A stretch of DNA of 64,000 nucleotides from assembly GCA_963792875.1 (NCBI GenBank), contig CAWBXV010000009.1, positions 81,638 through 145,637 on the forward strand, given 5' to 3'. The DNA comes from JAHEGP01 sp963792875. Its GTDB lineage: Bacteria > Pseudomonadota > Gammaproteobacteria > Pseudomonadales > JAHEGP01. A program made the position numbers and the translations under genes. The notes below the pieces were generated by a model. That model saw only the letters and a program-made list of their open reading frames with translations. It ran no database searches and had not been told where the DNA came from. Every line of letters begins with the position of its first letter. Within the stretch, counting starts at the first letter, position 1. Of this stretch, positions 14,847 through 23,494 are shown piece after piece.

Positions 14847-17800
14847 TCAGCGCAGTGGCTCTGAGCGCGCCAGATTGGACAGCTCCCGCAGCACCACCGC
14901 ATACATGGCGAACTCGGTCGCCGGCGCGGCGTTGAGCTCCGCCAGGGCATCCTGCCAGCGCCGCACCAGCGGCCGCCGCTGCTCCATCCAGTTATCGATG
15001 CAGGCATCACCCGCCATGCCGGCCCGCTGGCACTGGAGGATCGCCACGGTGATGGCCTTCTGGTCCGAGGCGAGGTCATCGAGCAAGCCCTCCCGGGCTA
15101 TCGCCTGCCAGTGGCTCTCGACCCGGCTATCGTAAATCTGTCGACTGAAACGGGTCAGGCCCAGCGCCTCGCCGATGCGGAAGAACAGCCTGGCGACATC
15201 GAGCACCGGCATATTGGCGAGCTGCGCTGCCTCACAGACATTGAGGCTGGACATCAGCACGGGGGCGCCCGCCACGAAAGCCGCCAACTGATCGCCGACG
15301 CCCTCTTTGGTGTAAGCCGCAAAGCTGTCCTGCCAGTAGGAGGCCATGGAACCCTCCAGGAAGCTCTTGAGGTTATCCCAGATCGTGCGCACGTCATTGG
15401 AGTAGGACGCGACCTGCCCCTCCAGCGGCAGGTCCTGGCGGCGGTTGCGCAGGAACCAGCGGGTGGCGCCCCGCAGCAGATTGGTGATGCGATCCATCAG
15501 CTCGTACTGCACGGCGGCGGTGATCTTGTGATCGAGCTGGGCAATGCTCTTGAACAGGGCCTCCACGCCGAACACATCTCTGGCAAACAGGTAGCCCTTG
15601 GCGATCGCATCGTCGCTGGCGCCGGTCGACTCGCGCATCCGGTGGGCAAAGGTGATGCCGCCGTTGTTGACCATCTCACCGCCCACGCGCATGGCGATGA
15701 TCTGGCGCCGCAGCCGGTGGGAGGGCAGCTCGTCGCCGAAGCGCTCGGCGATGAGCGGCGGGAAGCCCCCCAGCAGGATCCGGCCCACATAGGGTTCATC
15801 GGGCAGGCTGCTGTCGACCAGCGTGTCCTTGAGCAGCGCCTTGCTGTAAGCGGACAGCACCGCGAGCTCAGGCCGCATGAAGCCCTTGCCCTTGTTGCGC
15901 CGGTCGCGCAGCACGTCGTCGTCGGGGATGAACTCCAACTCGCGATTGAGGCGGCCGCTGGCGGTGATGCTCTGGATGAACCGCAGGTACTCCTCGATGC
16001 CGCGCTCGCCGCGCGACTCCGCCACGCTGATGGCCCGCGCCTGGCTGTCGTTGTCCCGCAATACCAGCCCGCCGACGTCGTCGGTCATCTCCTCCAGCAG
16101 CACGTTGCGCTGCTTGACCGTGAGATCGCCCGCCGCCACCCGGTCGTTGAGGAGTATCTTGATATTGACTTCGTAGTCCGAGCAGTCGACCCCACCGGCG
16201 TTGTCGATGAAATCGGTATTGACGCGACCGCCGCTCAGCGCATACTCGACCCGGCCCAGCTGGGTCATGCCGAGGTTGCCGCCCTCGCCCACAACTTTGG
16301 CGCGCAATTCCGCCCCATTGATGCGCACGGCGTCGTTGGCCTTGTCGCCGGCGTCCGCATGGCTCTCCCCCCTGGACTTGACGTAGGTGCCGATACCGCC
16401 ATTCCACAGCAGGTCGACCGGCGCCTTGAGCAGGGCCTTGATCAGCCCCGCCGGCGTCAGCGAGGTCTCCTGGATGGCAAACCGCTCCTGCATCTGCGGG
16501 CTGATCGCGATCGACTTGGCGCTGCGCGGGAACACGCCGCCGCCGGCGGAGATCAGGTCGGCGCTGTAGTCGGCCCAGCTCGACCGCGGCAGCTCGAACA
16601 GGCGCCGCCGCTCCCGATAACTCGCGGCCGTCTCGGGATGGGGGTCGATGAAGATGTGCATGTGGTTGAACGCCGCGGTCAGCTGGATGTGCTCCGACAG
16701 CAGCATGCCGTTGCCGAACACGTCACCGCCCATATCGCCGATGCCGACCACGGTGAACGGCGTGCTCTGGATATCGACCCCCATCTCGCGGAAGTGGCGC
16801 TGCACGCAGACCCAGGCACCGCGCGCGGTAATGCCCATCTTCTTGTGGTCATAACCGAACTCGCCACCGGAGGCAAAGGCATCGCCCAACCAGAAATCGT
16901 ACTCGGCTGAGACCGCGTTGGCGGTATCAGAGAAGGTCGCGGTGCCCTTGTCGGCAGCCACCACCAGATAGGGATCGTCGCCATCCTTGCGGACGACGTC
17001 GAGCGGCGGCACCACGGCCATGCCCTTGAGGTTGTCGGTGATGTCGAGCAGGCCGCGGATAAACGTCTTGTAGCACGCCAGGCCCTCCTGGGCACGCTCC
17101 TCGCGGGTGCTCAGATACGGCTCGCGCTTGCACACGAAGCCGCCCTTGGCGCCGACCGGCACGATGATGGCGTTCTTGACCTGCTGCGCCTTGACCAGGC
17201 CGAGGACCTCGGTACGGAAATCCTCGTAACGGTCCGACCAGCGCAGGCCGCCCCGCGCCACCGGACCGCCACGCAGGTGCACGCCCTCCAGGCGCGGGCT
17301 GTAGACGAAGATCTCGAAAGCCGGCCGCGGCAGCGGCGCCTCCTCGATCGCCGTCGTCTGGATCTTGAACGACATGTAGCTCTTCGCCCCCCCGTCGGCC
17401 CCGCGCTGGTAGTAATTGGTCCGCAGCGTGGCGCCCATCAGGGTGAGATAGTGCCGGATGACGCGATCCTCGTTGAGGCTGTCCACCGCGTCCAGGCTGG
17501 CGAGAATCCCCTCCCTGACGGCCTCTTCGGCGGCGGCGCGCTGGTCCTCGTCAAGCTCGCGCAGCGGGCTGAAGCGCATTTCGAAGTACTCGACGAGGTC
17601 GGCGGCGATGTGCAGGTGGTTGCACAGCGTCTCGGCGATGAAGGCCTCGCTGAACTGAAAGGCCAGCTGCTTCATGTAGCGGGCATAAGCGCGCAGTACG
17701 GCCACCTGGCGCCAGTCGAGCTGGGCGCCCAGCAGCAGCTTGTTGAACGCATCGCTCTCGGAGTCGCCATCCCAGATACGGCGGAACGCCTCCTTGAAGT

Positions 17801-19682
17801 TCTCGGTGACGCTGTCGAGCTGGATGTCACGCAGCACGCCGTAATGCACGACGAACTCCTGCACCCCGTACACGGCGTTCGACCGCGACGTGATGTTGTA
17901 GGCGCTCTCCGTCGCCACGCGCAGGCCGAACTGCTCCAGGATGGGGATCACGTCCGATAGAATCAGCGGTTCGCCCTCCCGCACCAGGCGAAAGTGCAGG
18001 GCGCCCGAGGCATCCTTGATGGAGCGGTAGAAGCTCATGCCGAGCTGGGACTGCGGCGACAGGCCCCGAATCTGCCGGATGTCGCCCACCGCGACGCGCG
18101 GCTCGCACTCGTACTGGTAGCCCGGGGCAAAGCCCTGCAGAAATTCGTGAGCCTCGCGCGTGCCCTGCTCGTCGCCCAGTTCCTCGACCAGCGCCTCCCG
18201 CAGGTGTTCCTCCCAGGATTTGCTGGCACTGACCAGCTGCTGCTGCAGTTCATCGACGCTGACGTCGACACTGGCACCCGGCTCGATGCGGAACAGGAAG
18301 TGAATTCTGGCGAGCACCGACTCCGACAGGAAGGTGGTGAAACCCACATCGCTGGCGCGGATGGCGTCGCCGATGATCGCCTGCAGGCGGGTCCTCAGGC
18401 GGGTATTGAACAGCGCCCTGGGCACATACACCAGACAGGAGACAAACCCGAAGATGGCGTCGACCGACATGAACAGCCTGACCTGACGCCGCTCACGCAT
18501 ATTGAAAATGGCCACCGCGACGTCGAACAGCTCATCCTCCGTGATGCGAAACAGCTCACCGCGGGGAAAGGTCTCGAGAATGCGGACGATCTCCCGGCCG
18601 TTGTGGCTGCTCGCCCGGTAGCCGGTGCGCTCCAGCACGTTCGCGACGCGGCGATTGATCAGCGGGATGCTGTTGGCAGATATCGTATGCACCACGGACG
18701 TGAACAGCCCCATGAAGCAATGTGCGCCGACGAGCTGATGGTTGTGGTCATAGCGCCATACCAGAATCAGCTCCGGATAGGCGCGGCGGTGCACCCGCGA
18801 CTGGAACCGGTAGCGACCGAAGCAGATCAACTGCTCAGGCGCCGCGGTCTGCTGCGCGAGCAGCGACGCCAGCAGGTCCTCGCCCAGCTCCCCGTAACCC
18901 AGCGATGTCAACCCCAGCGCGCTGCCGTCCTTGGCCTGCAGCCGGCGGGCGGTCGCCTGTCCCGTCAGCTCCAGCGCCTGGTAACCGAGGAAGGTAAAGT
19001 GATTGGCGACCATCCACTGCAGAAATTCCAGGGCATCGGTACTGCCCGCGCCCTGGGGCGCACACTGCTGCAGCTCGTCGTATGCGGCCCTGCCCTGCTC
19101 GGCCATCGGCGCCCAGTTGTCCACCACGACCGCGACCTCGTCGAGCAGCGTGCTGATCGATGCCGTCAGGTCCGCCAGGAACCGGGCATCGGTGTTGCGG
19201 GAGATCTCAAGATAAACCAGCGACTCCTCGGCGAAGTCCGGCGCGGGCGCATGGCGCCCCTTGAAATCGAGCAGGCGGCCGCCCTCGCCGCGGCGGGTGC
19301 GGACCACGGTGCTGTGAATCGAGTGAATATCCACTTCCCGACGGTTGAGCTCGCCCATCAGCGAGCCGACCAGGAAGGGCATGTCACGCGAGAGCACCTG
19401 AATGACGGTGCGCCGGGAGCTCCAGCCATCCGCTTCCAGCGTCGGGCTGAAAACCTTGATGCGGGCGTGCCCGTCCTCGAAGTCCTGCAGAAAACTCCAG
19501 CAGGCGTAGAGTATGCCGACGACGCTCACCATGTCCCGGGCCTGCAGCTCTTCGAGGGGGAAGGATCGGAAGAAGAGCTCGGCAAAGCGGTTGACGCGCT
19601 CCTGCTCATCGGGCCGCACGCTGCCGGCGATCTCCCGCTGCAACTGGTCCATGAATGTTTCCCGATTATTCGCGACAACCAT
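14847..19682 (-). CDS. gdhB: NAD-specific glutamate dehydrogenase, large type
   Basis: Giant catabolic glutamate dehydrogenase (about 180-kDa class) that deaminates glutamate to 2-oxoglutarate with NAD. At 1611 residues it has the full family length. The N-terminal half carries ACT-like regulatory segments (VIQVLSRDMPFLVGSLMGEL near 60). The catalytic half begins with RGGLRWSDRYEDFRTEVLGL, followed by the glutamate-binding lysine motif VPVGAKGGFVCKR, then DVVRKDGDDPYLVVAADKGT, the dinucleotide-binding TVVGIGDMGGDVFGNGML and GGIGTYVKSRGE. A C-terminal helical domain ends at LARSEPLR. The ATG at 19682 has GGAG 8 bases upstream. It stands alone between rmf and the divergent Bat operon. The plus strand of this gene also shows long open frames, which are codon-bias shadows. 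Confidence 0.95.
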   Translation of the reverse strand: MVVANNRETFMDQLQREIAGSVRPDEQERVNRFAELFFRSFPLEELQARDMVSVVGILYACWSFLQDFEDGHARIKVFSPTLEADGWSSRRTVIQVLSRDMPFLVGSLMGELNRREVDIHSIHSTVVRTRRGEGGRLLDFKGRHAPAPDFAEESLVYLEISRNTDARFLADLTASISTLLDEVAVVVDNWAPMAEQGRAAYDELQQCAPQGAGSTDALEFLQWMVANHFTFLGYQALELTGQATARRLQAKDGSALGLTSLGYGELGEDLLASLLAQQTAAPEQLICFGRYRFQSRVHRRAYPELILVWRYDHNHQLVGAHCFMGLFTSVVHTISANSIPLINRRVANVLERTGYRASSHNGREIVRILETFPRGELFRITEDELFDVAVAIFNMRERRQVRLFMSVDAIFGFVSCLVYVPRALFNTRLRTRLQAIIGDAIRASDVGFTTFLSESVLARIHFLFRIEPGASVDVSVDELQQQLVSASKSWEEHLREALVEELGDEQGTREAHEFLQGFAPGYQYECEPRVAVGDIRQIRGLSPQSQLGMSFYRSIKDASGALHFRLVREGEPLILSDVIPILEQFGLRVATESAYNITSRSNAVYGVQEFVVHYGVLRDIQLDSVTENFKEAFRRIWDGDSESDAFNKLLLGAQLDWRQVAVLRAYARYMKQLAFQFSEAFIAETLCNHLHIAADLVEYFEMRFSPLRELDEDQRAAAEEAVREGILASLDAVDSLNEDRVIRHYLTLMGATLRTNYYQRGADGGAKSYMSFKIQTTAIEEAPLPRPAFEIFVYSPRLEGVHLRGGPVARGGLRWSDRYEDFRTEVLGLVKAQQVKNAIIVPVGAKGGFVCKREPYLSTREERAQEGLACYKTFIRGLLDITDNLKGMAVVPPLDVVRKDGDDPYLVVAADKGTATFSDTANAVSAEYDFWLGDAFASGGEFGYDHKKMGITARGAWVCVQRHFREMGVDIQSTPFTVVGIGDMGGDVFGNGMLLSEHIQLTAAFNHMHIFIDPHPETAASYRERRRLFELPRSSWADYSADLISAGGGVFPRSAKSIAISPQMQERFAIQETSLTPAGLIKALLKAPVDLLWNGGIGTYVKSRGESHADAGDKANDAVRINGAELRAKVVGEGGNLGMTQLGRVEYALSGGRVNTDFIDNAGGVDCSDYEVNIKILLNDRVAAGDLTVKQRNVLLEEMTDDVGGLVLRDNDSQARAISVAESRGERGIEEYLRFIQSITASGRLNRELEFIPDDDVLRDRRNKGKGFMRPELAVLSAYSKALLKDTLVDSSLPDEPYVGRILLGGFPPLIAERFGDELPSHRLRRQIIAMRVGGEMVNNGGITFAHRMRESTGASDDAIAKGYLFARDVFGVEALFKSIAQLDHKITAAVQYELMDRITNLLRGATRWFLRNRRQDLPLEGQVASYSNDVRTIWDNLKSFLEGSMASYWQDSFAAYTKEGVGDQLAAFVAGAPVLMSSLNVCEAAQLANMPVLDVARLFFRIGEALGLTRFSRQIYDSRVESHWQAIAREGLLDDLASDQKAITVAILQCQRAGMAGDACIDNWMEQRRPLVRRWQDALAELNAAPATEFAMYAVVLRELSNLARSEPLR

Positions 19683-20064
19683 AGTGATGCTCCATTTTCT
19701 TCATGATTTAATGCTTACTGGCGGACGTTGCATGCCAGGACGGCCTGCCGGGACCGGCCCGCCCACGGCAGGCGGCAGCGCCCGTCTGCGCCGGCAAAAG
19801 CCCATTTTCGCTACAGAGCGCGTTGCGGCACAAGTATTATTCCGCCGCCAGTGGGGTATGGCGCGCCGGCACCGGAAACAAAACGGACAATCGCCGGTCC
19901 AACCCACACCGCCAGCCTCGCAGCGGCGCGGGCGAGCGCTGACCGGTTGTATTCGCTGCCCGCACGAGTACAATTTTCTGCCTCTCAGAAGCCGGCAGTG
20001 AGCGCTCGACGCCCGCCGCATGCTGGCCCGCTTTCACACACACTATGGCCGCGGAATCGGTAGT
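19683..20064. other. Divergent intergenic region between gdhB and moxR
   Basis: About 380 bases without a gene. It holds the promoter of the MoxR/Bat operon (19947-19974) and the upstream region of gdhB. I see no further repeats or RNA-like structures. Confidence 0.6.
19947..19974 (+). promoter_or_regulatory. Sigma-70-type promoter of the MoxR/Bat operon
   Basis: TTGTAT (19947-19952) and TACAAT (19969-19974) lie 16 bases apart. Transcription would begin near 19981, leaving about 85 bases before the moxR ATG. Confidence 0.58.
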
Positions 20065-21027
20065 ATGGACTACAGAACAGAACTCGGGAACCTTCGCAGC
20101 TGGCTGGACACGCAGATCATCGGCCAGCAGAAGCTGACCAACCGCCTGCTCATCGCGCTGCTGGCCAACGGCCACATGCTGGTGGAGGGCGCCCCCGGCC
20201 TGGCCAAGACCCGCGCCATCAAGTGCCTGGCGGAGGCCGTCGAGGGCACTTTCCATCGCATCCAGTTTACCCCCGACCTGCTCCCGGGGGATGTCACCGG
20301 CACCGACATCTTCCGCCCGGAGGACGGCAGCTTCACGTTTCAGCCAGGCCCGGTGTTTCACAATCTGGTGCTGGCCGATGAAATCAACCGCGCCCCGGCC
20401 AAGGTGCAGTCGGCGCTGCTCGAGGCGATGGCCGAGCGCCAGGTCAGTGTGGGCCGCCAGACCTACCCCCTGCCGGCGCTGTTTCTGGTGATGGCCACCC
20501 AGAACCCCATCGAACAGGAGGGCACCTACCCGCTGCCCGAAGCACAGCTCGACCGCTTCCTCATGCAGGTCAACATCGACTATCCGGACGCCGCCGCCGA
20601 GCGGGCCATCCTCGGCCTGTCGCGGCAGGAGGATCGCGAGGCCGGCGAGAGCCGGCAGCGGGTGCACATTTCGCAGGATTCCGTATTCGCCGCGCGCCGG
20701 GAGATTCTCGACCTGCACCTGTCGGCGGCGGTCGAGGACTACATCGTACAGATGACCATGGCCACCCGCTACGGCATCGACGGCGACGACGACATCCGCC
20801 ACTGGCTGAGTTACGGCGCCAGCCCGCGCGGCACCATCGCCCTGGAGCGCTGCGGCCGCGCCCACGCCTGGCTGCAGGGCAAGGACTACGTCAGCCCCGA
20901 CGACGTGCGCGCGATAGCCCCGGACGTACTGCGCCACCGCCTCATTCTCAGCTTCGAGGCGGAGGCCAACAATATCACTGCCGATGACGTGGTCGCGCGC
21001 ATCACGCAGTTGCTGCCGGTCGCCTGA
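20065..21027 (+). CDS. MoxR-family AAA+ ATPase
   Basis: Cytoplasmic AAA+ chaperone-like ATPase, first gene of a Bat-type operon; MoxR proteins usually act on metal-dependent VWA proteins such as those downstream. The 320-residue protein has Walker A LVEGAPGLAKTRAIK, the FTPDLLPGDVTGTDIF motif, Walker B LADEINRAPAKVQSALLEAM, sensor 1 FLVMATQNPIEQEGTYPLPE and sensor 2 region YGASPRGTIAL. The ATG at 20065 (MDYRTELGNLRSWL) is preferred over one 15 codons upstream because homologues start near here. Confidence 0.92.
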   Translation: MDYRTELGNLRSWLDTQIIGQQKLTNRLLIALLANGHMLVEGAPGLAKTRAIKCLAEAVEGTFHRIQFTPDLLPGDVTGTDIFRPEDGSFTFQPGPVFHNLVLADEINRAPAKVQSALLEAMAERQVSVGRQTYPLPALFLVMATQNPIEQEGTYPLPEAQLDRFLMQVNIDYPDAAAERAILGLSRQEDREAGESRQRVHISQDSVFAARREILDLHLSAAVEDYIVQMTMATRYGIDGDDDIRHWLSYGASPRGTIALERCGRAHAWLQGKDYVSPDDVRAIAPDVLRHRLILSFEAEANNITADDVVARITQLLPVA

Positions 21028-21032
21028 ACGCA

Positions 21033-22004
21033 ATGACCAGCGTGACCCGTCATCAAGGTCTGCCGCGCGCGTTGAGCGGACCCTACACCAGCCTGGACGG
21101 CCTCATCGCCAGCCGGCGCGACGCGGAGGCCCTGGTGCTCAGGCCAAGCCGCCGCGCCACGCGCCTGCTGGCCGGCGGACATCAGTCGCGCCTGCGCGGG
21201 CGCGGCATGGATTTCGCCGAGGTCAGAGGCTACCAGCCCGGCGACGATGTGCGGCACATCGACTGGCGCGTCACCGCCCGCACCACCATCGCCCACACCA
21301 AAACCTTCACCGAGGAACGGGAGCGCCCGGCCCTGATTCTGTGCGATCAGCGCGCCCCGATGTTCTTCGGCAGCCGCGTGCGCTTCAAGTCAGTGCAGGC
21401 GGCCAATATCGCGGCGCTGCTGGCGTGGGCCGCGCTGCGGGGCAGGGATCGCGTCGGCGGCCTGCTGCTGGGCCACGATGCGATGAGCCAGTCGAAGCCG
21501 CAACACAGCGACCGCGCCGTGCTGACGCTGCTGTCCAAGCTGAACGAGTACAACCGGGCGCTGCGGCGCGAACAGCTCGCCAGCCCGGCGCGGCACTCAC
21601 TCAGCGAGGCCCTGTGCGACCTGCGGCGCACCACCAAGACCGGGACCTCGATCTTCCTGATTTCGGACTTCAGCGATCTGCAGGACGAGGGCCTGCGGCA
21701 TCTGTACGAGCTCTGCCAGCACAATAGCGTGTGGGCGTTCGCCATCTACGACCCCCTGGAACGGACCCTGCCCCCCGCCGGCAGCTATCGGGTGTGCGCC
21801 GGCAGCGGCGAAGCCGAAGTCGATACGCGCAATGCCCGGCGTCGGGCGCAGTTCGCCGACACCGCCCAGCAGCGGCGCACCGAGTTGCAGAGCGCGCTGA
21901 CCCGGCTGGGTATTCCGCTGGTGGAGGTCGCCACCACCGACGACCCCGTCAGCACGCTCAGCCGGGTATTCCAGCGCCCACGCCGAGGAGCCGCCAGTGC
22001 CTGA
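21033..22004 (+). CDS. DUF58 domain protein
   Basis: A 323-residue protein of the DUF58 family, the usual partner of MoxR in Bat operons; it has a VWA-like fold. The hallmark is the region HQSRLRGRGMDFAEVRGYQP, then GDDVRHIDWRVTARTTIAHT, and ERERPALILCDQRAPM. No membrane segment is seen, unlike longer DUF58 proteins. It starts five bases after moxR, and its stop overlaps the GTG of the next gene by eight bases. The molecular role of the family is not established. Confidence 0.9.
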   Translation: MTSVTRHQGLPRALSGPYTSLDGLIASRRDAEALVLRPSRRATRLLAGGHQSRLRGRGMDFAEVRGYQPGDDVRHIDWRVTARTTIAHTKTFTEERERPALILCDQRAPMFFGSRVRFKSVQAANIAALLAWAALRGRDRVGGLLLGHDAMSQSKPQHSDRAVLTLLSKLNEYNRALRREQLASPARHSLSEALCDLRRTTKTGTSIFLISDFSDLQDEGLRHLYELCQHNSVWAFAIYDPLERTLPPAGSYRVCAGSGEAEVDTRNARRRAQFADTAQQRRTELQSALTRLGIPLVEVATTDDPVSTLSRVFQRPRRGAASA

Positions 22005-22467
22005 GCCGTCTCTGCCCTTGCGCGACCTGCACCTGCCCGACCCCGTGGGCTGGTGGCCGCCCGCTCCCGGCTGGTGGGTGCTGGCGATGCTGCTGCTCCT
22101 GCTGCCGCTGGCCGGGTGGGCGCTGCGGCGGCAGCTGCGCCGCCGGCCACCCCGCTACCGCAGGGCCGCGCTGGTGGAACTGGAACGCATCCGGACCGAC
22201 TTTGCCGCCGACGGCGACGATGCCAAAGCCATCGGCGCGGTCTCGGCGCTGCTCAAGCGGGTGGCGCTGCAGTGCTTTCCCGCGGAGCAGGTGGCGCCGC
22301 TCAGCGGTGCGCAGTGGGCGGACTTTCTCGGCCGGGACAGCAGCCCGGCGCTGCAGCAACAACTGGGCCTGCTGCTGGAACGGGTGCACCGCCCGGGAGG
22401 CGCAGCGGACATCGACCCCTTGTTCGAGTTCGCGGCCCGCTGGATCCGCGCGCGGGAGCGCCTTTAG
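21997..22467 (+). CDS. DUF4381 domain protein
   Basis: A 156-residue protein with one membrane helix (WWVLAMLLLLLPLAGWALRR) after a short N-terminal PLRDLHLPDPVGWWPPAPG, followed by a cytoplasmic domain rich in charged residues. This is the pattern of DUF4381, found between DUF58 and VWA genes in Bat operons. The GTG at 21997 overlaps the previous gene by eight bases. It probably anchors or assembles the VWA proteins at the membrane (inference). Confidence 0.85.
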   Translation: MPEPSLPLRDLHLPDPVGWWPPAPGWWVLAMLLLLLPLAGWALRRQLRRRPPRYRRAALVELERIRTDFAADGDDAKAIGAVSALLKRVALQCFPAEQVAPLSGAQWADFLGRDSSPALQQQLGLLLERVHRPGGAADIDPLFEFAARWIRARERL

Positions 22468-22474
22468 AGCCGAT

Positions 22475-23494
22475 ATGCTGTCATTCGAGCACCCTCACCT
22501 GTTCTGGCTCGCGCCGCTGCCCCTGCTCGCCTGGCGCCTGCTGCCACCCGCCCGGCGCCAGTCGCTGGCGCTGTGGGTGCCATTTTTCGACAGCTGGGAG
22601 CCGCTGCAGGAGCGGGGCCGCAGCGCGGCGCACCGCAGCCCGCTCACGCTTGCCCTGCTGGCCGCCATCTGGCTGGCGCTGCTGGCGGCAGCGAGCCGTC
22701 CCAACTGGCTGGGCGAGCCCATTCAGCAACAGCTGTCGGGCCGCGAGATGCTGCTGGCAGTGGACCTCTCGGAGTCGATGACGATCGAGGACATGGCGCT
22801 GGCCGGGCAGAGCATGGCCCGCATCGACGCGGTGAAAGCGGTGCTCAGCGAGTTCATCATGAGGCGCCAGGGCGACAAGGTCGGCCTGGTGCTGTTTGGC
22901 AGCAAGGCCTACTACCACGTGCCGCTCACCTTCGACCTGGACACGCTGCGGACGCTGCTGCTGGAGGCGCAGCCCGGCTTCGCGGGCAAGTACACGGCGA
23001 TCGGCGATGCCATCGGGCTGGCCGTCAAGCGCCTGGTCAAGCGCCCGGAGTCCAGCCGCGTGGTGGTGCTGCTGACCGATGGCGCCAACACCGCCGGCAC
23101 GATCGAGCCGATCAAGGCCGCCGAGCTGGCCGCCGCCGCCGGCATCCGCATCTACACCATCGGCGTCGGCGCCAACGAGATGATCCTGCCCGGCCTGTTT
23201 GGCACCAATCTGGGTGCGCGCCGCGTCAATCCGTCCGCCGACCTGGATGAGGACACCTTGCGCAGCATCGCCACCCTGACCCAGGGGCGCTACTTTCGCG
23301 CCGCCGACACCCGTGAACTCGAGGGCATCTATCACTTGCTCGACCAACTGGAACCTACCGGCAGCGACACCATGGTGTTCCGCCCGCAGAATTCGCTGGC
23401 GCACTGGCCGCTGGGGCTGGCACTGCTGCTGAGCCTGCTGCTGGCACTGCGCCCTCTGCTGCCGCCGCGGGCGTCCCGGGGCACGCTATCGTGA
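22475..23494 (+). CDS. VWA-domain membrane protein, BatA-like
   Basis: A 339-residue BatA-type protein. An N-terminal membrane segment (FWLAPLPLLAWRLLPPARR) and a second (LALLAAIWLALLAAASRP) precede a von Willebrand A domain with an intact MIDAS motif, LLAVDLSESMTIEDMAL (DxSxS), and VVVLLTDGANTAGTI. A C-terminal helix follows (WPLGLALLLSLLLALRPLL). The Asp-Leu-Ser-Glu-Ser site should bind Mg2+. The ATG at 22475 lies seven bases after DUF4381. Its stop overlaps the GTG of the next gene (GTGA). Confidence 0.9.
   Translation: MLSFEHPHLFWLAPLPLLAWRLLPPARRQSLALWVPFFDSWEPLQERGRSAAHRSPLTLALLAAIWLALLAAASRPNWLGEPIQQQLSGREMLLAVDLSESMTIEDMALAGQSMARIDAVKAVLSEFIMRRQGDKVGLVLFGSKAYYHVPLTFDLDTLRTLLLEAQPGFAGKYTAIGDAIGLAVKRLVKRPESSRVVVLLTDGANTAGTIEPIKAAELAAAAGIRIYTIGVGANEMILPGLFGTNLGARRVNPSADLDEDTLRSIATLTQGRYFRAADTRELEGIYHLLDQLEPTGSDTMVFRPQNSLAHWPLGLALLLSLLLALRPLLPPRASRGTLS

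Noticed and set aside
15111..19706. Long plus-strand open frames opposite the glutamate dehydrogenase gene
   Set aside because: Composition is a mirror of the real gene and no motif or ribosome site is present.
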